Positions 1 through 7,385 of a stretch of DNA of 38,997 bases are shown here, piece after piece. Under the pieces are notes generated by a model. The model did no database searches. It was not told the origin of the DNA and worked only from the letters and a program-made list of their open reading frames with translations. Each line of letters begins with the position of its first letter. The stretch's first letter is position 1. This stretch comes from Chloroflexota bacterium (GTDB lineage Bacteria; Chloroflexota; Anaerolineae; Aggregatilineales; Phototrophicaceae). A program made the translations under genes and the position numbers. The stretch is taken from contig RFHA01000350.1 of the NCBI GenBank assembly GCA_003696565.1, positions 1 through 38,997 of the forward strand, written 5' to 3'.

Positions 1-461
1 CCTTGTTGACGAGCAAGGGAACCGAATGTCTCATAAGTACCTTGCAAAATGCCTTGTGTGCCGATGTAAATCCAGCTACCGGCAGTCATCTGTCCATACA
101 TAATCAGCCCATCACGTTCCCATTTATCAAAATTTGATTGTGTTGCCCAAGCAGGCACGATGTTGCTATTGGCGATTAACACACGAGGGGCATCTGGATG
201 TGTTCGAAAGATGGCAACAGGTTTACCAGATTGTACAAGTAGCGTTTCGTCCGGTTCTAAGTTCTTGAGAGAATCCAGAATAGCATCGAATGATTCCCAG
301 TTGCGGGCAGCTTTGCCGCGTCCACCATAGACAATTAAGTTTTCAGGATCAAATGCGACTTGTGGATCAAGATTGTGTTGGATCATCCGATAGGCGGCTT
401 CAATTTGCCAATTCTTACAGGTTAATGTTGTTCCACGAGGAGGATGAATAATTCGGCTCAT
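1..461 (-). CDS. hutU: Urocanate hydratase, N-terminal 153 residues (runs off left edge)
   Basis: Urocanase converts urocanate to imidazolonepropionate, the second step of histidine degradation. The visible part translates from ATG at 459-461 as [19 protein letters not shown] and contains the urocanase hallmarks [53 protein letters not shown] and GTYETF, which belong to the NAD-binding core. Family members are about 550 residues, so roughly the last 400 lie outside the window. An AAGGA motif sits nine bases upstream of the ATG. The gene is 36 bases downstream of the formimidoylglutamase gene and reads the same way, so it is probably the third gene of the operon that begins with ftcD. Identification is firm because the motifs are nearly invariant in the family. 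It is partial only because of the window edge. Confidence 0.95.
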   Translation of the reverse strand, partial: MSRIIHPPRGTTLTCKNWQIEAAYRMIQHNLDPQVAFDPENLIVYGGRGKAARNWESFDAILDSLKNLEPDETLLVQSGKPVAIFRTHPDAPRVLIANSNIVPAWATQSNFDKWERDGLIMYGQMTAGSWIYIGTQGILQGTYETFGSLARQQ

Positions 462-497
462 TCTAAAAAATCCTTATTGATATGAAAAAACATTCTT

Positions 498-1442
498 TTA
501 CGACTTGATTGTAGCCAGGGTAGCCAGATAATGGTATATCGCAATTGCAACAAGCTTAGATGTTCGTTCATCAATGTCGTACGTTGGGTTAACCTCAGTA
601 AATTCAATGAGATGAGTTCGTTTATCGTATCCAGCTAAGCTTATGATTTGACATAATTCATGACCGGTTAAACCAAGCGAGTTTGGTGCGCTGACACCTG
701 GTGCTTCTGCTGCATGGATGGCATCCATATCAATTCCCCAAAAGATCGCTTGTATATGTTCAAGTTCATTGAGAATATGCTCAAATTTAGTCTTAACGCC
801 AACTGAGCGTAAGTTCTCTAAACTGTGGATGTTCACACCGAGTTGTTTAAGGTATTGCAGATAGACAGGGGAGTTTGCAAAAGGGTGATAACCCATTTCA
901 TAAAAATTTTCCGGTTGGATATATGCACCTTCTAACAGTTGCCGGTACGGTGTCCCGCTATTACAGGGGGTATCCGCACGGACATCAAAATGTGCATCAA
1001 TATTGAATGCTGCAACGTTACCTATAACTGCCTGAGCCAGCCCGGCACAATCAGGATATGATATGTCATTACCACCTCCCAAGACAATCAGCTTTTTGTT
1101 ATCTTGAATGATCTGCTGAACAACTTGCTGGTGTATGGCATGGGTTTCCTCTAGTGTAGTTTGTACGCGAGTGTCACCGATGTCAAAAATGATTTCAGGA
1201 TGAATGCCAAGTGGAGAGAGGCGGTAGAAGGCGCGGCGGATAGCATCTGGTGCGTATCTTGCGCCAACGCGCCCTTGGTTACGTTGAACACCTTCATCTT
1301 GTGGGCAACCAAGTATAATAACCTTTGCTCGTTCATAATCTGTTGGGTCAAATGAAATAAGTTCCCCTAACCGAATGTCGTTAGGATCATCCCGATGGTA
1401 AAACACGTCGGGATTTGGGCGTGTTGTGAGTTCAAAAAGCAT
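498..1442 (-). CDS. hutG: Formimidoylglutamase-like ureohydrolase (arginase family)
   Basis: The 314-residue protein belongs to the arginase/agmatinase/formimidoylglutamase fold. Metal-binding motifs are GGGND (122-126), DAHFD (149-153) and DMD (238-240), followed by the loop APGVSAPNSLGL. Its place between ftcD and hutU argues for formimidoylglutamate hydrolysis to glutamate and formamide in the cytoplasm. The first metal-ligand His of the usual GGGH is Asn125 here; from memory, an Asn at this place is also known in the Trypanosoma cruzi formiminoglutamase, where it weakens one manganese site. The ATG lies one base after the ftcD stop and has a G-rich SD (GGGGGA) inside the end of ftcD, so the two are probably translationally coupled. 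Agmatinase or another ureohydrolase activity cannot be excluded from sequence alone. Confidence 0.82.
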   Translation of the reverse strand: MLFELTTRPNPDVFYHRDDPNDIRLGELISFDPTDYERAKVIILGCPQDEGVQRNQGRVGARYAPDAIRRAFYRLSPLGIHPEIIFDIGDTRVQTTLEETHAIHQQVVQQIIQDNKKLIVLGGGNDISYPDCAGLAQAVIGNVAAFNIDAHFDVRADTPCNSGTPYRQLLEGAYIQPENFYEMGYHPFANSPVYLQYLKQLGVNIHSLENLRSVGVKTKFEHILNELEHIQAIFWGIDMDAIHAAEAPGVSAPNSLGLTGHELCQIISLAGYDKRTHLIEFTEVNPTYDIDERTSKLVAIAIYHYLATLATIKS

Positions 1443-1443
1443 T

Positions 1444-2940
1444 TTAGAGTCCCCCTTTTTCCGCTAAGGCTGTGTTAATGCGTGCCATATAACCTTCTGC
1501 TTGTCTCTCAATTTCTATGAGTGTTTGTTCCCAGCGATTGGCAAGGAACGGATCAACACGTTTGGCATTAATTCGGACATTGAGTCCTGCGGCATAAATA
1601 CTGGTGAGTGCTAATGAGCCGGCACAAGCCGCGTCTGTGATTGCATTGACATGACCAATTTCAGCAACTTCTGCGGCTAAGGCGAGTATTGTATTGGCAT
1701 AAGACGCTGTTTCTAGCGGAACTTCCCCTGCAATCATCATCCTATCTTCAATTGCTTTCTGGCGAGCGGATAGTTCAGCCTCGGTTGATTTAGGCATCTG
1801 GAACGCTTCTATCACAGCCTTGAACGTAGTTGCATCACGTTGAACATTTGCTTGTAGGGCTGCACGTAACTGTGTGGCAATCTGCACAACTTCCGACATG
1901 CGATTAACAACGGCTTGATCTTGATGTTTGTTGCTTGTCAGGCGAGCAACCATTGTTATGAGGCTGGCTGCCATCGCACCGCTGTATGCTGCCGCCGAAC
2001 CACCCCCTGGCGTAGGATTGTCACTGGCAAGTTCATTTAAAAAGCTGTCATTATGATGCAGTTTTTGCTTCAATTGGATTTCTAGAACACGTTCGGACTG
2101 AAAGTTATCCAACTGAAGGTACCATTGTGCTGAATCAAAAAGAGCTTGTTGTGGAATCAACCCGACAAGTTCACTGCTTTCAACACTAACGCCATATCGT
2201 GCTGCTTCACGGCGGATCATTTCGACAACGCGGTGAATTGGTGTATGTGTGTGGTTGGTCAAGTTCATGGATACTTGTGCCTTACCCTTAACCAATAATC
2301 CAATCGCCTTGACGAAACGTAACCCACCGGATGAATGACGGATCGATCGCGCAATCTCCTTAGCAATTTCTATATTGTCGGTTGTTAAATAAACATTGTA
2401 AGCAATAAGTGGTGCACGGGCACCAATAACAACAGCACCTGCTTTACCTAGTCGTGCTGGTCCAAAATCAGGCTGGCGGTCTGGGTTGGTAAGGATGTCT
2501 TGTTTTAATGATTCATACTCACCTCGTCGAATATCTGCCAAATTCTGCCTATCTGGGCGTGTTGCAGCTGCTTCATAAAGATAAACAGGGATATCCAACT
2601 CTGCCCCCACACGCTGACCTAACCGTCGTGCTAGATCAACACAATCTTGCATGGTTACTCCTTCAATAGGGATAAATGGGACAACATCCGTTGCCCCCAA
2701 ACGAGGATGTTGCCCCTGGTGATGCTCCATATCAATTAGACGTGCTGCTGTAGCAATCGCATTATAAGCAGCTTCTAAAACAGCCTCAGGTTGCCCAACA
2801 AACGTAACAACAGTACGGTTGTGGTCTGGGTCACTCTCATAGCCTAATAACGTCACCCCTGTGATACTGCTAATAATTTCTTGAATAATTTCGGGGCGTT
2901 TACCTTCAGAAAAGTTGGGCACACATTCTACCCATTGCAT
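1444..2940 (-). CDS. ftcD: Glutamate formimidoyltransferase / formimidoyl-THF cyclodeaminase fusion
   Basis: This 498-residue bifunctional enzyme resembles animal FTCD. The N-terminal transferase region (about 1-300) begins with CVPNFSEGKRP and carries the active-site stretch QGQHPRLGATDVVPFIP, with His78 the likely catalytic histidine. It moves the formimino group from formimidoylglutamate to tetrahydrofolate. The C-terminal region (about 298-498) begins FLNELASDNPTPGGGSAAA, the glycine-rich signature of cyclodeaminases, which release ammonia and give methenyl-THF. The start is ATG 2938-2940 with AAGGA six bases upstream. It is the first gene of the leftward hut operon and lies divergent to the helicase gene, with a 130-base shared intergenic region. 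No internal break is seen. Both domains look complete. Confidence 0.94.
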   Translation of the reverse strand: MQWVECVPNFSEGKRPEIIQEIISSITGVTLLGYESDPDHNRTVVTFVGQPEAVLEAAYNAIATAARLIDMEHHQGQHPRLGATDVVPFIPIEGVTMQDCVDLARRLGQRVGAELDIPVYLYEAAATRPDRQNLADIRRGEYESLKQDILTNPDRQPDFGPARLGKAGAVVIGARAPLIAYNVYLTTDNIEIAKEIARSIRHSSGGLRFVKAIGLLVKGKAQVSMNLTNHTHTPIHRVVEMIRREAARYGVSVESSELVGLIPQQALFDSAQWYLQLDNFQSERVLEIQLKQKLHHNDSFLNELASDNPTPGGGSAAAYSGAMAASLITMVARLTSNKHQDQAVVNRMSEVVQIATQLRAALQANVQRDATTFKAVIEAFQMPKSTEAELSARQKAIEDRMMIAGEVPLETASYANTILALAAEVAEIGHVNAITDAACAGSLALTSIYAAGLNVRINAKRVDPFLANRWEQTLIEIERQAEGYMARINTALAEKGGL

Positions 2941-2951
2941 GAAAAATCCTT

Positions 2952-2979
2952 TTGTATTGAAAAAAACATCTCTTATACT
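2952..2979 (+). promoter_or_regulatory. Candidate sigma-70 promoter for the Suv3-like helicase gene
   Basis: TTGTAT at 2952-2957 and TATACT at 2974-2979 are separated by 16 bases, close to the sigma-70 consensus. Transcription would begin near 2986, leaving a leader of about 85 bases. The same 2941-3070 gap must also hold the leftward ftcD promoter, for which I found no convincing pair of boxes. The assignment rests only on box similarity. Confidence 0.35.
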
Positions 2980-3070
2980 ATTCTATCATCTGATAAGTGT
3001 GTTAAGATGCTTCTTAGATACAGAGGTTTTTATAAAACGCGAGTTATTGATTAGGAACACTTCGTATTCG

Positions 3071-5917
3071 ATGAAATTAACACCCACTGTAGAATTAATC
3101 CAAGCCATTCTTGAGCGCATTCCAGAAGGTTTTATCAGTCGTGATGAACTTATTAAGCGGGTACTGCTTCGCAAAAAGACTATAATGGATCGGATGCTAG
3201 CAGGGTCTTGTGTTGTGCGGCATGAGAATTTTTATCTTGATACCACGCGCTTAACTATTGAGAAATTCAATGACCTTGTTACATGGTGCAAACCAGAACT
3301 CCCCCCTATCTTAAAAGATGGTTGGCTGCCTGATCGTCCGATTACTGAACGATTGATAGAGCGGCAAAAACAACTAGAACAAAGCCATGCGCCTAAACCG
3401 TATATTGAACTGCTTTATAAGATTCAAAATACGCCAGGTTACATTAAACGGGATGAATTAATAACGCATCCTGATCTTGAATCAATTCTTGATGATTTGT
3501 TGCAAGTTAATGTATTAGCCCAATTGGATTATATCGTCTATGATCCATTACGATTGAGCCAGTCGACAATCCAAGAAATACTACGCCTTAATCAACTGCA
3601 ACCTCAGCGTGAACACTTGCTAAATATGCTGGCACAAAGCCCAATGCATCAACGTGATTTGATCGAAATTTTCGGCGATGATCAACTACAATCATTGATA
3701 CAGATGGGGGGATTGGCAACTTTCACCATACCAACAAAGTTTCCACAATATAATGGGGGAAGTTGGATTTACTTAAAATCAATGAATGTTGATTCAGCAC
3801 GTAAGTTGGCGCAAAAAGCGATTGACCAGGCGATGGATCAAGCTTGGGGGCAGACTCTGACACTTTGCCATAATGTGCTGCGTACCGGGGCAAAAGACGG
3901 TGCAACAAATCGCGCTCAGGTTGTTGCAAGGACTTATTCAATTAATCAAGCTGCACAACGTCTTAATTTACGTAAAGAAACTATCCGCAAAGCGATGCGC
4001 CAAAACATCTTGTCTTATTTCATTGATCCTGAAGGGACGTATCGCATTCATGCTAAAGATATTGAACTTGCTTTACAAGATGACGAACGACTTGAGCAAA
4101 TTACCGCTTTTGAAATTGTTCGTGCGCGTGATCTCATGTTGTTGTGTAACCGAAGTTATTCGACAATTCGACGGCGTTTAAAGCGTCTAAAACATTATTC
4201 AGCTGATGTCCCCTGGGGGATGGTGCGCGGAATGTGGGAATTGCCGGATCAGTATCATATCTACAAAACGCGCTTGTTGCAGATAAATGAAGAGCAACGT
4301 CGTAAACGTGAAGCAGAAAAAGCGGAGCGTTTGCGTATTATACGTGAGCAACAAGAAGCTGAACGCCGTCGTCGTGAAGAACTACGGGCGCGTTTGGTCG
4401 CTGCGTTCCCTACTTGGAAGCATGATGCACGGATTGACCAACAGATTACATTACATGTCGGACCACCGAATAGTGGTAAGACGCATGATGCATTGAATAC
4501 CCTAACACAAGCTGGTAGTGGATGGTATCTTGCTCCATTACGTCTATTAGCTTTTGAAATTTTTGATCGTTTAAATCAGCGTGGTGTCCCATGTAATCTG
4601 CTTACTGGTGAGGAATATATTCCGGTAGAAGGTGCTTGTATTACCGCTGCCACAATCGAAATGTTTAATCCTACAGAAAGTGGTGAATGTGTTGTTATTG
4701 ATGAAGCGCAGATGTTGGCTGATTCAGATCGGGGTTGGGCATGGACGCAAGCCATGATGCAAGCACGCTCGCCTCAAATTCATGTTATCGCGCCGGATAT
4801 AGCAGAAACACTGATTACACGCCTGGCAAATGAAGCGGCTATTCCAATTGATATCGTTCGTCATAAACGGCTAACACCTATTCAATTTGCAGAACGACAT
4901 ATTGCATTAGATGAACTGCCAAAACAAACAATTTTAGTCGCGTTTTCTCGTAAGATGGTGTTGCATCTTAAAACTGAGTTGGAAGATATGGGGCGCAGGG
5001 TTTCGGTCGTTTATGGCAGCCTCCCGCCAGAGGTTCGTCGAAGACAAGCAGATCGTTTTGCTTCGGGAGAAACAGAGATTTGTGTTGCAACGGATGCTGT
5101 TGGCATGGGGTTAAATTTACCAGCGGATCGCGTTGTATTTTATGAAATTGAAAAATTTGATGGGACTGATGTTCGATTATTGAATCCTTCTGAAGTACAG
5201 CAAATTGGTGGGCGTGCTGGACGCTATGGCTACGCTGAATCAGGCGAAGTTGCAGCAGTACGGAGAGAAGATCATGATATACTTCGAAAATTGTTCTATG
5301 AAGAGCTAAAACCGCTGACGTATGCTCGTGTTGCACCATCCGTGGAAGATTTAATGATGATACCTGGGAGTTTACATGAACGGCTCCAGCAATGGGCATC
5401 ATTACAATCTATCCCGGATAGTTTACGAGATATTATCAAAACAGCTGATATGACTGAGCGCATTGAACTTGCTGCTATGTTAACCGATCAACAAGTTAAT
5501 CAGTTAGGGCTAGATGCTGCATTAAAGTTAGTCAATGCTCCAACGCGCCAGAGCAGCCGCGCTTATTGGCATAATTGTGCTATGGCAATTATTCAAGGTG
5601 GATATATGCCTAAACCGCCAGCTCCACCCCGCTATATCAAAAGTAGTGTTGATCTGGAAACTGCCGAAGATTGTATCGCTTGCGCTGACGTTTATTTGTG
5701 GTTGGGTAGCCGACGCGAGTTCCAGGCACATGCAGCCGATATGATGGAAATCCGTGAGGCAAGATTATTTTGGTCATCACAGATTGATGATGCGCTATTG
5801 CAAAAAATTGATACACTACGCCGCTGCCGTAAATGTGGACGACGTTTACCACGTAACCACCGCTTTGCGTTGTGTGATCGCTGCTTTTATGCTGGCAAGG
5901 ATTATGATTATTATTAA
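3071..5917 (+). CDS. Suv3-like DExH RNA helicase with N-terminal HTH modules and C-terminal zinc ribbon
   Basis: The 948-residue protein has a helicase core closest in motif style to SUV3, the mitochondrial RNA-degradosome helicase: GPPNSGKT (464-471), APLRLLAFEIFDRL, LLTGEE, DEAQ (544-547) followed by RGWAWTQAMM, YGSLPPEVRRRQADRF, ATDAVGMGLNL and QIGGRAGR (711-718). A SUV3-like helical region follows. Before the core I see three winged-helix-like blocks (about 15-60, 120-165, 190-235), two excisionase-like HTH blocks (about 285-337 and 350-395) and a charged helix (about 402-443). The tail is a four-cysteine zinc ribbon (C919, C922, C935, C938). The reading frame is open upstream to 2915, but those 52 residues are low-quality, and ATG 3071 begins a credible first module. 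An AGGA lies about 13 bases before it, a weak SD. RNA unwinding or degradation is inferred; the target is unknown. Confidence 0.85.
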   Translation: MKLTPTVELIQAILERIPEGFISRDELIKRVLLRKKTIMDRMLAGSCVVRHENFYLDTTRLTIEKFNDLVTWCKPELPPILKDGWLPDRPITERLIERQKQLEQSHAPKPYIELLYKIQNTPGYIKRDELITHPDLESILDDLLQVNVLAQLDYIVYDPLRLSQSTIQEILRLNQLQPQREHLLNMLAQSPMHQRDLIEIFGDDQLQSLIQMGGLATFTIPTKFPQYNGGSWIYLKSMNVDSARKLAQKAIDQAMDQAWGQTLTLCHNVLRTGAKDGATNRAQVVARTYSINQAAQRLNLRKETIRKAMRQNILSYFIDPEGTYRIHAKDIELALQDDERLEQITAFEIVRARDLMLLCNRSYSTIRRRLKRLKHYSADVPWGMVRGMWELPDQYHIYKTRLLQINEEQRRKREAEKAERLRIIREQQEAERRRREELRARLVAAFPTWKHDARIDQQITLHVGPPNSGKTHDALNTLTQAGSGWYLAPLRLLAFEIFDRLNQRGVPCNLLTGEEYIPVEGACITAATIEMFNPTESGECVVIDEAQMLADSDRGWAWTQAMMQARSPQIHVIAPDIAETLITRLANEAAIPIDIVRHKRLTPIQFAERHIALDELPKQTILVAFSRKMVLHLKTELEDMGRRVSVVYGSLPPEVRRRQADRFASGETEICVATDAVGMGLNLPADRVVFYEIEKFDGTDVRLLNPSEVQQIGGRAGRYGYAESGEVAAVRREDHDILRKLFYEELKPLTYARVAPSVEDLMMIPGSLHERLQQWASLQSIPDSLRDIIKTADMTERIELAAMLTDQQVNQLGLDAALKLVNAPTRQSSRAYWHNCAMAIIQGGYMPKPPAPPRYIKSSVDLETAEDCIACADVYLWLGSRREFQAHAADMMEIREARLFWSSQIDDALLQKIDTLRRCRKCGRRLPRNHRFALCDRCFYAGKDYDYY

Positions 5918-5927
5918 GATGATTGGC

Positions 5928-6521
5928 TTATAACTCATCTTTTAAGCGAACATCACTAGCGTTCTCAGGATATTTACCATATCCATGTTGCTGGTAAAAT
6001 GCACGTATACGTTCCATATCTGCATGAATATCGCCGGACGGATGGATAACTTCACCGAATCCGGCTTGTTTGTTTTTATAATCTAAGAACCCAAGTACAA
6101 TTGGTACCCCTGCCTCATACGCCATATAATAGAATCCGCTGCGCCAATAAGGAACTTTTTTCCGTGTGCCTTCTGGGGCAAGTACTAAAATCATTTTTTC
6201 ATGTTGATCAAACCATTGTACAACTTGTTGAATAGTATTTTCCGAATGTGATCGGGCAACGGGAACACCACCAAACCATCGGATAAACCGCCCAATGATG
6301 AACCATTTTAGTAATTTATCTTTTACAATTGTTTTAGGGCGGCGTTTGTAATGTGCTGCTAATCCCAGCATGATAATATAATCCCAGTTGGATGTATGTG
6401 GTGCTGCAGCTAAAACAAATTTGTCGTAAGGAGGCATATCACCGATAGCACGCCATCCCATTAATCGCCAAATTGCGAGTATCGGTAACCGTAAAAGGTT
6501 AATAAAGATGTTTTTTACCAT
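5928..6521 (-). CDS. PlsC-type 1-acylglycerol-3-phosphate acyltransferase family protein
   Basis: This 197-residue acyltransferase of the lysophosphatidate family has the catalytic HTSNWD motif (H42 to D47), the GGVPVAR substrate block (84-90) and PEGTR (116-120). It likely acylates a glycerolipid or related acceptor at the inner membrane. The hydrophobic N-terminus (about 5-20) fits membrane association. The frame is open upstream to 6572, but I chose ATG 6521 because GAGG lies nine bases before it and because upstream residues add nothing family-like. Its 3' end is convergent with the helicase gene, 10 bases apart. It is divergent from the DUF1295 gene. Substrate is uncertain, since many such proteins of about 200 residues act on acceptors other than lysophosphatidate. 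Confidence 0.85.
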   Translation of the reverse strand: MVKNIFINLLRLPILAIWRLMGWRAIGDMPPYDKFVLAAAPHTSNWDYIIMLGLAAHYKRRPKTIVKDKLLKWFIIGRFIRWFGGVPVARSHSENTIQQVVQWFDQHEKMILVLAPEGTRKKVPYWRSGFYYMAYEAGVPIVLGFLDYKNKQAGFGEVIHPSGDIHADMERIRAFYQQHGYGKYPENASDVRLKDEL

Positions 6522-6557
6522 GACATCTGCCCTCAATGTTCGGTACTTTGAACAATT

Positions 6558-6567
6558 TATAATTATA
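6558..6567. promoter_or_regulatory. Overlapping TATAAT boxes between divergent genes
   Basis: TATAAT reads rightward at 6558-6563 and leftward at 6567-6562, in the 77-base gap between the acyltransferase and DUF1295 starts. Good -35 boxes are missing at 16-18 bases on both strands, so the two genes may share a weak bidirectional promoter. The evidence is limited to the -10 hexamers. Confidence 0.3.
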
Positions 6568-6598
6568 GTCAATTTGTGAAGCGTATTTAGGGAAAAAT

Positions 6599-7384
6599 AT
6601 GAGTTTCTTAGAAATATATATCATCGGTTTGGGCGCAATTGTGTTATTCATGACAGCTGTTTGGTTAATGAGCGTGTGGATAACAAATGCAAGCATTGTT
6701 GATATGGTATGGGGTATCACTTATATCATTGCCGCTATTGTTTATTTTATGTTGACGGAAAATGGTTATGATACACGCAAGTGGCTTATTTTGATTTTGA
6801 CGCTGATTTGGGGCGGTCGCTTATCGCTTCATATTACCGTACGTAACTGGGGTAAAGGCGAGGATTTTCGCTATCAACGCTTTCGTGAACGTTATGGCGT
6901 GCGGCGTTACTGGTGGTTTAGCTTTTTTCAAGTATTTTTGTTACAAGGTCTCATCGCTTGGATTGTGTCGTTACCATTATTAGCTGCTCAATATCATGAT
7001 ACACCGGCTTATTTGACGGTTTTTGATGTACTAGGCGTTGTGGTGTGGGGTATTGGTTTGTTTTTTGAGGCTGTTGGAGATTGGCAACTCTCACGATTTA
7101 AAGCTAATCCTGAAAACAAAGGCAAAGTGTTGAACACTGGTTTGTGGAAATATACACGGCATCCAAATTATTTTGGCGATTCAATGGTGTGGTGGGGATT
7201 GTTTCTTTTGGCTCTCTCAACATCAGGCGGCGTTTTAACAATCGTCTCGCCTATTTTGATGACTTACTTGTTATTACGTGTCTCTGGCGTATTGATGTTA
7301 GAGCGCACATTAAAACATAAGCCAGGATATGAAGAATACATTCGGCGGACATCGGCTTTTTTCCCAATGCCGCCGAAGAAATAG
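6599..7384 (+). CDS. DUF1295 / steroid 5-alpha-reductase-like membrane protein
   Basis: The 261-residue polytopic membrane protein has about six or seven hydrophobic segments. The C-terminal half carries the DUF1295 signature: EAVGDWQLSRFK (157-168), then GLWKYTRHPNYFGD (181-194) and a closing block with E-R-T-L and Y-E-E-Y. Relatives share the fold of steroid 5-alpha reductases and isoprenylcysteine methyltransferases; the His-Pro-Asn-Tyr-Phe-Gly motif lines the NADPH or cofactor site in that superfamily. The natural substrate of DUF1295 proteins is not known to me. ATG 6599 has AGGG six to seven bases upstream. The gene ends one base before the stop of the convergent deaminase-CYTH gene. 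Confidence 0.88.
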   Translation: MSFLEIYIIGLGAIVLFMTAVWLMSVWITNASIVDMVWGITYIIAAIVYFMLTENGYDTRKWLILILTLIWGGRLSLHITVRNWGKGEDFRYQRFRERYGVRRYWWFSFFQVFLLQGLIAWIVSLPLLAAQYHDTPAYLTVFDVLGVVVWGIGLFFEAVGDWQLSRFKANPENKGKVLNTGLWKYTRHPNYFGDSMVWWGLFLLALSTSGGVLTIVSPILMTYLLLRVSGVLMLERTLKHKPGYEEYIRRTSAFFPMPPKK

Positions 7385-7385
7385 T

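Noticed and set aside
2915-3070. N-terminal extension of the helicase frame by 52 residues
   Set aside because: It overlaps the ftcD start, has no SD, and holds the candidate promoter; the residues look non-coding.
4968-5402. 144-codon leftward open frame inside the helicase gene
   Set aside because: It lies wholly antisense to well-conserved helicase motifs, has no family-like sequence and no SD.
5916-5943. Possible bidirectional terminator AAGATGA / TCATCTT between the helicase and acyltransferase genes
   Set aside because: The 7-bp stem is AT-rich, the loop is 12 bases, and one arm is acyltransferase coding sequence; too weak to call.
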